DNA of 64,000 nucleotides. Source: Rhizobium sp. P40RR-XXII (GTDB lineage Bacteria; Pseudomonadota; Alphaproteobacteria; Rhizobiales; Rhizobiaceae). Location: assembly GCF_012641405.1 (NCBI RefSeq), contig NZ_JABAII010000004.1:310001-374000 (forward strand), read 5' to 3'. The position numbers and the translations under genes are program-made. Below are positions 30,147-38,818 of the stretch, piece by piece. The notes beneath the pieces are model-generated. The model ran no database searches and had not been told where the DNA came from. It saw only the letters and a program-made list of their open reading frames with translations. How positions within the stretch are numbered: the first letter of the stretch is position 1; the number at the start of each line of letters is the position of its first letter.

Positions 30147-33131
30147 ATGGCAAGGCAAGAAGCCAACGAGCAGTTTCAGATCACCTCGTTCCTGGATGGC
30201 GCCAACGCTGCCTATATCGAGCAGCTCTACGCGCGCTATGAGGACGATCCTTCATCGGTTTCCGACGAATGGCGGTCTTTCTTCAAGGCGCTCGAGGATA
30301 GCCCCGACGATGTGAAGAGGGCAGCCAAGGGCGCCTCCTGGCAGCGCAAGAACTGGCCGATTCCGGCAAAGGGCGATCTCGTGTCGGCGCTCGACGGCGA
30401 CTGGGGCGTTGTCGAAAAGGTCATCGAGACCAAGCTGAAGGCGAAGGCCGAAGCCGCCGGCGCGCCGGTGGGCGCGACCGACGTCCTGCAGGCGACGCGC
30501 GATTCCGTCCGCGCCATCATGATGATCCGCGCCTATCGCATGCGCGGCCACCTGCACGCCAAGCTCGACCCGCTCGGCATCGCCGCTGCTGTTGAAGACT
30601 ACAAGGAGCTGTCGCCGGAAGCCTATGGCTTCACCGATGCGGACCTCGACCGGAAGATCTTCATCGACAACGTGCTCGGCCTAGAATTCGCGACCATTCG
30701 CGAGATGATCGAGATCCTCGAGCGCACCTACTGCTCGACCCTCGGCGTCGAATTCATGCATATCTCCAATCCGGAGGAAAAGGCCTGGATTCAGGAGCGT
30801 ATCGAAGGGCCGGACAAGGGCATCGCTTTCAATCCCGAGCGCAAGAAGGCCATTCTGCAGAAGGTCATCGAAGCCGAAGGCTACGAGCAGTTTCTCGACG
30901 TCAAGTTCAAGGGGACCAAGCGCTTCGGCCTCGACGGCGGCGAATCGCTGATCCCGGCGCTTGAGCAGATCCTTAAAAGCGGCAGCCAGCTCGGCCTGAA
31001 GGAAGCCGTCTTCGGCATGGCCCATCGCGGCCGTCTGAACGTGCTTTCCCAGGTCATGGGCAAGCCACATCGCGCCATCTTCCATGAGTTCAAGGGCGGC
31101 TCCTATGCGCCCGACGAAGTCGAAGGTTCGGGCGACGTGAAATACCATCTCGGCGCGTCCTCGGACCGCGATTTCGATGGTTCCAAGGTACACGTCTCGC
31201 TGACGGCAAACCCCTCGCATCTGGAAATCGTCAATCCGGTCGTCATGGGCAAGGCCCGCGCCAAACAGGACATGGGCGCCACCCATTGGGATGGCGATAT
31301 CATCCCGCTCTCCGAACGCGCCAAGGTCGTGCCGCTCTTGATTCATGGTGACGCGGCTTTCGCCGGCCAGGGTGTGGTTGCCGAAATTCTCGGCCTCTCC
31401 GGTCTGCGCGGCCATCGCGTTGCCGGCACGATGCACGTCATCATCAACAACCAGATCGGCTTCACCACCAATCCGGCCTTCTCGCGCTCGTCGCCCTATC
31501 CGTCCGACGTCGCCAAGATGATCGAAGCGCCGATCTTCCACGTCAACGGCGATGATCCGGAAGCGGTCGTCTATGCCGCGAAGATCGCGACCGAATTCCG
31601 CATGAAGTTCCACAAGCCCGTTGTGGTCGATCTGTTCTGCTACCGCCGTTACGGCCACAATGAAGGCGACGAGCCGTCCTTCACGCAGCCGAACATGTAC
31701 AAGGTCATCCGCGCCCACAAGACGGTGCTGCAGCTCTATTCGCAGCGGCTCGTCAACGAAGGCGTGCTGACCGAAGGCGAAGTCGAGAAGATGAAGGCCG
31801 ATTGGCGCGCCCATCTCGAGCAGGAGTTCGAGGCCGGCCAGTCCTACAAGCCGAACAAGGCCGACTGGCTGGATGGCGAGTGGTCCGGCCTGCATGCGGC
31901 AGACAATGCCGACGAACAGCGCCGCGGCAAGACCGCCGTGCCGATGAAGTCGTTGAAGGAAATCGGCCGCAAGCTGTCGGAAATCCCCGCCGGCTTCCAC
32001 GCACACCGCACCATCCAGCGCTTCATGGAAAACCGCGCCAACATGGTGCAGACGGGCGAAGGCATCGACTGGGCGATGGCGGAAGCCCTGGCCTTCGGTT
32101 CGCTCGTCGTCGAAGGCCACAAGATCCGCCTGTCCGGCCAGGATTGCGAACGCGGCACCTTCTCGCAGCGTCATTCGGTCCTCTACGATCAGGAAACCGA
32201 AGAGCGTTACATTCCGCTCGCAAACCTCTCGCCGACCCAGGCCCGCTACGAAGTCATCAACTCGATGCTTTCGGAAGAAGCGGTTCTCGGTTTCGAATAT
32301 GGTTATTCGCTCGCCCGTCCGAACGCGCTGACGCTCTGGGAAGCCCAGTTCGGCGACTTCGCCAACGGCGCGCAGGTCATTTTCGACCAGTTCGTCTCGT
32401 CGGGCGAACGCAAGTGGCTGCGCATGTCCGGCCTCGTCTGCCTGTTGCCGCATGGCTATGAAGGCCAGGGTCCGGAACACTCTTCCGCCCGCCTGGAACG
32501 CTTTCTGCAGCTCTGCGCCGAGGACAACATGCAGGTCGCCAACGTCACGACGCCGGCGAACTACTTCCACATCCTGCGGCGTCAGTTGAAGCGCGACTTC
32601 CGCAAGCCGCTGATCCTGATGACGCCGAAGTCGCTGCTGCGCCACAAGCGCGCCGTGTCGACGCTTGCGGAGATGGCGGGCGAAAGCTCCTTCCACCGCC
32701 TGCTGTGGGACGATGCGGAAGTGATCAAGGATGGCCCGATTAAGCTGCAGAAGGACAACAAGATCCGTCGCGTCGTCATCTGCTCGGGCAAGGTCTACTA
32801 CGATCTCCTGGAAGAGCGCGAGAAGCGCGGCATCGACGATATCTACCTGCTGCGCATCGAACAGCTCTATCCGTTCCCGGCCAAGGCGCTCATCAACGAG
32901 CTTAGCCGCTTCCGCAACGCGGAAATGGTCTGGTGCCAGGAAGAGCCGAAGAACATGGGCGCATGGTCCTTCATCGATCCGTATCTGGAATGGGTGCTTG
33001 CCCATATCGATGCCAAGTACCAGCGCGTTCGCTACACCGGCCGTCCGGCCGCCGCCTCTCCGGCGACGGGCCTGATGTCCAAGCATCTGTCGCAGCTTGC
33101 GGCGTTCCTCGAGGACGCGCTCGGCGGTTGA
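30147..33131 (+). CDS. sucA: 2-oxoglutarate dehydrogenase E1 component
   Basis: A 994-residue thiamine-diphosphate enzyme that decarboxylates 2-oxoglutarate. HRGRLNVLSQVMGKPHRAIFHEF and LIHGDAAFAGQGVVAE are the ThDP and active-site segments. GLVCLLPHGYEGQGPEHSSARLERFL marks the transketolase-type C-terminal domain. The N-terminal SFLDGANAAYIEQLYARYEDDP motif is the E2-binding segment. Full length. Confidence 0.98.
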   Translation: MARQEANEQFQITSFLDGANAAYIEQLYARYEDDPSSVSDEWRSFFKALEDSPDDVKRAAKGASWQRKNWPIPAKGDLVSALDGDWGVVEKVIETKLKAKAEAAGAPVGATDVLQATRDSVRAIMMIRAYRMRGHLHAKLDPLGIAAAVEDYKELSPEAYGFTDADLDRKIFIDNVLGLEFATIREMIEILERTYCSTLGVEFMHISNPEEKAWIQERIEGPDKGIAFNPERKKAILQKVIEAEGYEQFLDVKFKGTKRFGLDGGESLIPALEQILKSGSQLGLKEAVFGMAHRGRLNVLSQVMGKPHRAIFHEFKGGSYAPDEVEGSGDVKYHLGASSDRDFDGSKVHVSLTANPSHLEIVNPVVMGKARAKQDMGATHWDGDIIPLSERAKVVPLLIHGDAAFAGQGVVAEILGLSGLRGHRVAGTMHVIINNQIGFTTNPAFSRSSPYPSDVAKMIEAPIFHVNGDDPEAVVYAAKIATEFRMKFHKPVVVDLFCYRRYGHNEGDEPSFTQPNMYKVIRAHKTVLQLYSQRLVNEGVLTEGEVEKMKADWRAHLEQEFEAGQSYKPNKADWLDGEWSGLHAADNADEQRRGKTAVPMKSLKEIGRKLSEIPAGFHAHRTIQRFMENRANMVQTGEGIDWAMAEALAFGSLVVEGHKIRLSGQDCERGTFSQRHSVLYDQETEERYIPLANLSPTQARYEVINSMLSEEAVLGFEYGYSLARPNALTLWEAQFGDFANGAQVIFDQFVSSGERKWLRMSGLVCLLPHGYEGQGPEHSSARLERFLQLCAEDNMQVANVTTPANYFHILRRQLKRDFRKPLILMTPKSLLRHKRAVSTLAEMAGESSFHRLLWDDAEVIKDGPIKLQKDNKIRRVVICSGKVYYDLLEEREKRGIDDIYLLRIEQLYPFPAKALINELSRFRNAEMVWCQEEPKNMGAWSFIDPYLEWVLAHIDAKYQRVRYTGRPAAASPATGLMSKHLSQLAAFLEDALGG

Positions 33132-33376
33132 GGGGTTGCGCGATGACGCGTTTTCGTTTGAAAATCGCGCCGTCGCGCCCCAGCCTTCCGCATGATGCGA
33201 CGGGGGAGAAGATGGCCGCCATGCAGCAACATGCCGCCTATCGCCACGATCAAGCAAAAGCCCGGTCGACCGCTGTCGTTGTCCGGGCGCTTGGGCCGCG
33301 GCGTATCACCCGTCCCCCGGCCTTCTGTCGCCGGAATTCCATCTAACTCATAATGACGAAAATCAGGATTTGAACA
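33132..33376. other. Intergenic region sucA-sucB with inverted repeat
   Basis: A gap of 245 bp unusual for a sucAB pair. GCCCGG and CCGGGC near 33258-33292 form an imperfect hairpin. AT-rich sequence before 33377 may hold an extra promoter for sucB. No gene was seen. Confidence 0.4.
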
Positions 33377-34573
33377 ATGGCCACTGAAATCCGCGTTCCT
33401 ACCCTCGGCGAATCCGTCAGCGAAGCGACCGTCGGTACCTGGTTCAAGAAGGTCGGCGATGCCATTAAGGCTGATGAGCCGCTTCTCGAACTTGAAACCG
33501 ACAAGGTGACGATCGAAGTTCCGGCTCCCTCGGCTGGCACCTTGTCCGAAATCGTCGCGCAGGCCGGCGAGACCGTGGGCCTCGGCGCACTGCTCGGCCA
33601 GATCTCCGCCGGCAACGGCGTTGCCGCCGCTCCGGCACAGGCTGCCGCACCCGCGGCTCCGGCTGCTCCGGCTTCTTCCATGCCGCCGGCACCGGCCGCG
33701 GCCAAGCTGCTTGCCGAAAACAATCTCTCCGCCGATCAGGTCGAAGGCAGCGGCAAGCGCGGCCAGGTCCTGAAAGGCGATGCCATCGCCGCTGTCGCCA
33801 AGGCTGCTTCGGCGCCCGCCGCCGCACCGGCCGCACCCGTTGCCGCCCGCGCGCCGACCGCAGTCGAAGATGTCAGCCGCGAAGAGCGCGTGAAGATGAC
33901 GCGCCTGCGCCAGACGATTGCTCGCCGCCTCAAGGATGCGCAGAACACTGCCGCCATGCTCACCACCTACAACGAGGTGGACATGAAGGCGGTCATGGAC
34001 CTGCGCAACAAGTACAAGGACATCTTCGAGAAGAAGCATGGTGTGAAGCTCGGTTTCATGGGCTTCTTCACCAAGGCCGTCACCCACGCGCTGAAGGAAT
34101 TGCCGGCTGTCAACGCCGAGATCGATGGCACCGACATCATCTACAAGAACTACTGCCACATCGGCATGGCCGTCGGCACCGACAAGGGCCTCGTCGTTCC
34201 GGTTATCCGCGATGCCGACCAGATGTCGATCGCCGAAGTCGAGAAGGAGCTTGGCCGTCTGGCGAAGGCTGCTCGTGACGGCACACTGTCGATGGCCGAC
34301 ATGCAGGGCGGCACGTTCACCATCACCAATGGTGGCGTTTACGGTTCGCTGATGTCTTCGCCGATCCTGAATGCGCCGCAGTCCGGCATTCTCGGCATGC
34401 ACAAGATCCAAGAGCGTCCAGTCGCCATCGGCGGTCAGGTCGTCATCCGCCCGATGATGTATCTGGCGCTCTCCTACGACCACCGTATGGTGGACGGCAA
34501 GGAAGCGGTTACCTTCCTCGTGCGCGTCAAGGAAAGCCTGGAAGATCCGGAACGTCTCGTTCTCGATCTCTAA
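33377..34573 (+). CDS. sucB: Dihydrolipoamide succinyltransferase (E2) of the 2-oxoglutarate dehydrogenase complex
   Basis: A 398-residue acyltransferase with one lipoyl domain (Lys43 in [13 protein letters not shown]), an Ala/Pro linker, a peripheral-subunit-binding domain (about residues 108-147) and a catalytic domain ending with the active-site SYDHRMVDG (His369). Full length. It is followed 15 bp later by a gene outside the complex. Confidence 0.97.
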   Translation: MATEIRVPTLGESVSEATVGTWFKKVGDAIKADEPLLELETDKVTIEVPAPSAGTLSEIVAQAGETVGLGALLGQISAGNGVAAAPAQAAAPAAPAAPASSMPPAPAAAKLLAENNLSADQVEGSGKRGQVLKGDAIAAVAKAASAPAAAPAAPVAARAPTAVEDVSREERVKMTRLRQTIARRLKDAQNTAAMLTTYNEVDMKAVMDLRNKYKDIFEKKHGVKLGFMGFFTKAVTHALKELPAVNAEIDGTDIIYKNYCHIGMAVGTDKGLVVPVIRDADQMSIAEVEKELGRLAKAARDGTLSMADMQGGTFTITNGGVYGSLMSSPILNAPQSGILGMHKIQERPVAIGGQVVIRPMMYLALSYDHRMVDGKEAVTFLVRVKESLEDPERLVLDL

Positions 34574-34588
34574 GGGGAGCGTTGGATC

Positions 34589-35338
34589 ATGTCGACATGG
34601 CCCATGCGGACGCTGCGCGGATTGATGTGCGCCGTTTCCGCATGGGTGCCATCGTCCGCCGCGGCGATCGAGCTCGACATTTCCAAGCTCAGCAGCAATC
34701 TCGATCTGGCGTCGCTCGGCGACGCCGATCTTGCCGCCCGTTCGATCAACGTCCTGCGTATCGGCAAGGTGGAATTGACCTCCGGCCGCATCGTTGCCAG
34801 CGATCCGCTTGTCGGGCCTGATCGCCCAGCGCTTGTCCGGACGGTTCCCCCCGGCGATTATCCTGTCACGCTTTATCAAGCCTTCGGCCGCATCGCCGCA
34901 GCCAGTATGCGCTTTGCCGACGGCAAGCCGGTGCGATGGGAACTGGCCGTGATCCCCGGCCAGGATATCAATTCGCTGAAGGACGACGAATTCTTCGGCT
35001 ATCCGGTCGATGTCGGTCTCGGCTGCTACATGGATGCCGATACCTATGCGCTGATCCAGGAGCGCGAAAAGCAGGTCCAGATGGAGAAGGCGTCGTCCGA
35101 CATCAATTACTATGACGACGTTCTGGCGCCGGAGCTGAGCGCCAACAGCGACAACTACGTCATGCATCGGCCGATATCGGGCAAGCGCGGCAATGTCGCC
35201 ATCTTCTGGAGCGGCTGGGGCGACGGCTTTTATCCGGTCTTCTGGGGGCTCGATGCCGGCGGGCGGGCGCTCGTGCTCTTCACCGATTTCGGCGTGACCG
35301 AGAATGCCGATGGTCGGCATGAGCCGGGAGGGGAATGA
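34589..35338 (+). CDS. DUF4241 protein, probably exported
   Basis: A 249-residue protein with a likely signal peptide (residues about 1-26, ending SSAAA). The body matches DUF4241: VELTSGRIVASDPL, GDYPVTLYQAF, AAASMRFADGKPVRWELAV and GVDVGLGC-like YPVDVGLGCYMDA. Function is unknown. It begins 15 bp after sucB and overlaps the next gene by 4 bp (ATGA). Confidence 0.8.
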   Translation: MSTWPMRTLRGLMCAVSAWVPSSAAAIELDISKLSSNLDLASLGDADLAARSINVLRIGKVELTSGRIVASDPLVGPDRPALVRTVPPGDYPVTLYQAFGRIAAASMRFADGKPVRWELAVIPGQDINSLKDDEFFGYPVDVGLGCYMDADTYALIQEREKQVQMEKASSDINYYDDVLAPELSANSDNYVMHRPISGKRGNVAIFWSGWGDGFYPVFWGLDAGGRALVLFTDFGVTENADGRHEPGGE

Positions 35339-35862
35339 CCATGCCGGCTCGAAACATGATGGCACAACTGGCTTCGATGCCGCTGGTAACGCTGGCCTGC
35401 GCGGCTGCCGCCGCCGCTGCCCATGCGGAAGAATGCGTGCAGGAAAAGGCCGTCTATGTCGATATGGACAATGCTTACGAGTTGCGGTTCGAGCCGATGG
35501 GGTCGGAATCAGCTGTCAGCAACAGGTTCAAGCTTGCCGTGCGCAATACCGCTATCGTCGCGGAGGGCGTCGTCATGCGCAGTGACGACCAGCTGCGCGC
35601 CGACGGCTGGATCATGTTCGAATGCCCCGAGGGCGACGTCACCGGAGCGGATCTCAGGGCCTGCACCGTCTGGCAGGGTATGGTCTACGCCTCCGATCTG
35701 AAGGGCCATATCCGCGCATTGCCGGCGGAAGGCGAGAGTGCGGCGGACCGGCTATTCCTGCCGGCGCTTGGTCCCTCGATCCAGAAATCGTCGCTGTGGG
35801 GCAAAGGGAAAGCGACCGTCGCACCCTGGGACGTCCTCAGCCTGAAAGGATGCTATCAATGA
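35335..35862 (+). CDS. Secreted protein of unknown function
   Basis: A 175-residue protein with a signal peptide (cleavage near AAAHA, about residue 31) and several Cys in the mature part that may form disulfides. No family was recognised. It overlaps both neighbours by 4 bp, so it is translationally coupled to DUF4241 and the SDR. A joint envelope function with the DUF4241 protein is a guess from coupling. Confidence 0.72.
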   Translation: MTMPARNMMAQLASMPLVTLACAAAAAAAHAEECVQEKAVYVDMDNAYELRFEPMGSESAVSNRFKLAVRNTAIVAEGVVMRSDDQLRADGWIMFECPEGDVTGADLRACTVWQGMVYASDLKGHIRALPAEGESAADRLFLPALGPSIQKSSLWGKGKATVAPWDVLSLKGCYQ

Positions 35863-36614
35863 CCGAGAGTGCACCCGTTCTTCTCGTGACCGGCGGCAGC
35901 CGCGGCATCGGTGCTGCGGTCTGCCTGGCCGCCGCCCAGCATGGCTGGGCCGTAGCGGTCAATTATGCGTCCAACAAGGATGCGGCCGAGGCTGTGGTGG
36001 GGACGATCGTTGACGCCGGCGGCGAGGCGATCGCGATCGCCGGCGATGTCGGCAAGCCCGAGGATATCAAAGCCATCTTCGCCAAGGTCGACGCGCATTT
36101 CGGCCGCGTCGACGGGCTCGTCAACAATGCCGGCATTGTCGATGCCATCCAGCGCCTGGACGAGATGACGCCGGAGCGGCTCGACCGCATGTTCCGCATC
36201 AACATCACCGGCTCGATGCTCGCGGCGGCGGAAGCCGTGCGCCGCATGTCGACCCGGCATGGCGGCAAGGGCGGGGTGATCGTCAATGTCTCCTCCATGG
36301 CGGCAACGCTTGGCGGCGGCGGACAATATGTCGATTATGCGGCCTCCAAGGGAGCGATCGATACGTTCACTGTGGGGCTTGCGCGCGAAGTGGCGGCGGA
36401 AGGCATCCGCGTCAATGCCGTACGGCCCGGCATCATCGATACGGATATCCATGCGGCCGCCGGCCTGCCGGATCGGGCGCGCGATATCGCGCCGCAATTG
36501 CCGATGAAACGCGCTGGAACGGCCGACGAGGTCGCCGACGCCATTCTCTATCTCCTGAGCCCGCACGCATCCTATATAACGGGTGCCGTGCTCGACGTGA
36601 GTGGCGGCCGCTGA
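35859..36614 (+). CDS. SDR family oxidoreductase
   Basis: A 251-residue classical short-chain dehydrogenase. The cofactor loop is TGGSRGIG (residues 11-18), followed by NNAG and the active-site YVDYAASKGA (Tyr-x-x-x-Lys), with a C-terminal ITGAVLDVSGGR typical of glucose/FabG-like SDRs. The NADP(H) preference and substrate are unknown. ATG overlaps the previous stop. Confidence 0.9.
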   Translation: MTESAPVLLVTGGSRGIGAAVCLAAAQHGWAVAVNYASNKDAAEAVVGTIVDAGGEAIAIAGDVGKPEDIKAIFAKVDAHFGRVDGLVNNAGIVDAIQRLDEMTPERLDRMFRINITGSMLAAAEAVRRMSTRHGGKGGVIVNVSSMAATLGGGGQYVDYAASKGAIDTFTVGLAREVAAEGIRVNAVRPGIIDTDIHAAAGLPDRARDIAPQLPMKRAGTADEVADAILYLLSPHASYITGAVLDVSGGR

Positions 36615-36632
36615 TCGGAAAGGGTCGATAAG

Positions 36633-37271
36633 ATGCAGTATATTCTCGAATTCCTTGGCCTGATGGCGGTGTTTTCGATCTTCATCGTCGTGCCGGGCGC
36701 CGACTTCGCCGTCATTCTGCGCCAAAGCATCGTGCATGGCCGCCGCGCCGCCATGATGACGGGGCTCGGCATGGGCTTCTCACTGCTCTTCCACATCAGT
36801 TACACCATTCTCGGCCTCGGCCTGATCGTGTCGCAATCGCTTGTTCTGTTCAGCCTGATCAAATGGGCCGGCGTCCTCTATCTCGTCTATCTCGGCATCA
36901 AGTCTTTCCGTCAGGCGGGTTTCCAGGTGAAGAATGTCGAGATTACCGAGGAAGACCGCAAGCCGGTTTCCGTCTGGCGTTGCCTCGCGACCGGGTTCAT
37001 CACCAATGCGCTGAACCCGAAGCCGGTGCTGTTCTTCCTGTCGCTGTTTTCGACGCTCGTCCATCACGACACACCGGCGCTCATCCAGTTCAGCTATGGC
37101 ATCGGCATGGCGGTAGCGCTCGTCGCCTGGTTTGCCGGTGTTTCCACCTTCTTCACCGTCAAGCCGGTCCGCGATCGCTTCATCGCGTCGGGCAAATGGT
37201 TCAACCGCATCACCGGAGCGGCGCTCGTCGGCTTCGGCATCCGCCTCGCCTTGGCGCGGGCGGCCGACTAA
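36633..37271 (+). CDS. LysE family translocator
   Basis: A 212-residue membrane exporter of the LysE/RhtB family with about six hydrophobic segments. VPGADFAVILRQSIVHGRRAAMMTGLGMG is the conserved N-terminal GxDF-like region, and GFITNALNPKPVLFFLSLF the conserved second half. LysE relatives export basic amino acids or homoserine/threonine; the substrate here is unknown. It lies between an SDR and lpdA. Confidence 0.9.
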   Translation: MQYILEFLGLMAVFSIFIVVPGADFAVILRQSIVHGRRAAMMTGLGMGFSLLFHISYTILGLGLIVSQSLVLFSLIKWAGVLYLVYLGIKSFRQAGFQVKNVEITEEDRKPVSVWRCLATGFITNALNPKPVLFFLSLFSTLVHHDTPALIQFSYGIGMAVALVAWFAGVSTFFTVKPVRDRFIASGKWFNRITGAALVGFGIRLALARAAD

Positions 37272-37299
37272 CAGAGATAGAAAACAAGGAAATTAAGAC

Positions 37300-38706
37300 A
37301 TGTCCTACGATGTGATCATTATCGGAACCGGCCCCGGCGGCTATGTCTGCGCAGTCAAGGCAGCGCAGCTCGGCCTGAAGGTCGCGGTCGTCGAAAAGCG
37401 GGCGACCTATGGCGGCACCTGCCTCAATGTCGGCTGTATCCCGTCCAAGGCGCTGCTGCACGCTTCCGAAGTGTTCCATCATGCCGGCCATGGCATGGAT
37501 GCGCTCGGCGTCGAAGTTGCCGCGCCGAAGCTCAATCTTGAAAAGATGCTGGCGCACAAGGATGCGACCGTGAAGTCGAATGTCGACGGCGTCGCGTTCC
37601 TCTTCAAGAAGAACAAGATTGATGCCTTCCAGGGCACGGGCAAGATCGTCTCCGCCGGCAAGGTTGCCGTCACGGGCGACGACGGCAAGGTGACCGAGAT
37701 CGAAGGCAAGAACATCGTCATCGCCACCGGCTCCGACGTTGCCGGCATTCCGGGCGTGTCCCTCGAAATCGACGAGAAGATCATCATCTCGTCGACCGGC
37801 GGCATCGCGCTCGACAAGGTGCCGGGCAAGATGATCGTCGTCGGCGGCGGTGTCATCGGCCTCGAGCTCGGCTCGGTCTGGTCGCGCCTCGGCGCCAAGG
37901 TCACCGTCGTCGAATATCTCGACACCATCCTCGGCGGCATGGACGGCGAAGTCTCCAAGCAGTTTCAGCGCATGCTCGCCAAGCAGGACATCGAATTCCA
38001 TCTCGGCGCCAAGGTCGTCGGCGTCGAAAAAACAGGTAATGGCGCGAAGGTCATCTTCGAGCCGGTCAAGGGCGGCGACAAGGTCGTGCTCGATGCCGAT
38101 GTCGTTCTCGTCGCCACCGGCCGCAAGCCCTACACGGCAGGCCTTGGCCTCGAAGAAGCCGGCGTTGCGCTCGACGCCAGAGGCCGCGTCGAGATCGACG
38201 GCCACTTCAAGACCAATGTCGCCGGCATCTATGCCATCGGCGACGTCGTGAAGGGTCCGATGCTGGCGCACAAGGCGGAAGACGAGGGTGTGGCGCTCGC
38301 CGAAATCCTCGCCGGCCAGGCCGGTCATGTGAACTACGACGTCATTCCGAGCGTCGTCTACACGCAGCCGGAAGTCGCCTCCGTCGGCAAGACCGAGGAA
38401 GAGCTGAAGGCTGCGGGCATCGCCTACAAGGTCGGCAAGTTCCCGTTCTCCGCCAACGGCCGCGCCCGCGCCATGCTGGCGACGGACGGTTTCGTCAAGA
38501 TCCTGGCCGACAAGGAAACGGATCGCGTTCTCGGCGGCCATATCGTCGGCTTCGGCGCCGGCGAAATGATCCACGAGATTGCCGTGCTGATGGAATTCGG
38601 CGGTTCGTCGGAAGATCTCGGCCGTACCTGCCACGCGCATCCCACAATGTCGGAAGCCGTGAAGGAAGCCGCGCTCGCGACCTTCTTCAAGCCGATCCAC
38701 ATGTGA
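37300..38706 (+). CDS. lpdA: Dihydrolipoyl dehydrogenase (E3)
   Basis: A 468-residue flavoprotein that reoxidises lipoamide of the 2-oxoglutarate dehydrogenase complex. The redox disulfide is in GGTCLNVGCIPSKAL (Cys41, Cys46). The FAD loop is GTGPGGYV, the NAD loop GGGVIGLELGSV, and the catalytic His-Glu is in HAHPTMSEAVKEAA near the C-terminus. Confidence 0.97.
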   Translation: MSYDVIIIGTGPGGYVCAVKAAQLGLKVAVVEKRATYGGTCLNVGCIPSKALLHASEVFHHAGHGMDALGVEVAAPKLNLEKMLAHKDATVKSNVDGVAFLFKKNKIDAFQGTGKIVSAGKVAVTGDDGKVTEIEGKNIVIATGSDVAGIPGVSLEIDEKIIISSTGGIALDKVPGKMIVVGGGVIGLELGSVWSRLGAKVTVVEYLDTILGGMDGEVSKQFQRMLAKQDIEFHLGAKVVGVEKTGNGAKVIFEPVKGGDKVVLDADVVLVATGRKPYTAGLGLEEAGVALDARGRVEIDGHFKTNVAGIYAIGDVVKGPMLAHKAEDEGVALAEILAGQAGHVNYDVIPSVVYTQPEVASVGKTEEELKAAGIAYKVGKFPFSANGRARAMLATDGFVKILADKETDRVLGGHIVGFGAGEMIHEIAVLMEFGGSSEDLGRTCHAHPTMSEAVKEAALATFFKPIHM

Positions 38707-38716
38707 GATCGGACGG

Positions 38717-38739
38717 TCCCGGCGAGACGGACGCCGGGA
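38717..38739 (+). terminator. Hairpin after lpdA
   Basis: TCCCGGCG (38717-38724) pairs perfectly with CGCCGGGA (38732-38739) around a 7-nt loop, 10 bp after the stop. The following TTGC is not a strong T run, so termination efficiency is uncertain. Confidence 0.6.
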
Positions 38740-38754
38740 TTGCAATGCTTGCCT

Positions 38755-38792
38755 GATGATGCGATGTACGGGCTCCCGTGCATCGCATCATC
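38755..38792. repeat. Large near-perfect inverted repeat before the M16 gene
   Basis: Two 18-nt arms separated by 2 nt match at 17 of 18 positions (GATGATGCGATGTACGGG with its complement at 38775-38792). It lies 26 bp before the M16 start, so it could form a hairpin in the 5' UTR or serve as an operator. Confidence 0.85.
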
Positions 38793-38818
38793 CAATCGTT
38801 CTCACCAACAAAGCAAGC

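Noticed and set aside
30681-33257. Long minus-strand open frame opposite sucA (858 codons)
   Set aside because: Antisense to a full, well-recognised gene; codon-bias shadow.
33032-35365. Long minus-strand open frame opposite sucB and DUF4241 (777 codons)
   Set aside because: Same reason; no recognisable domain.
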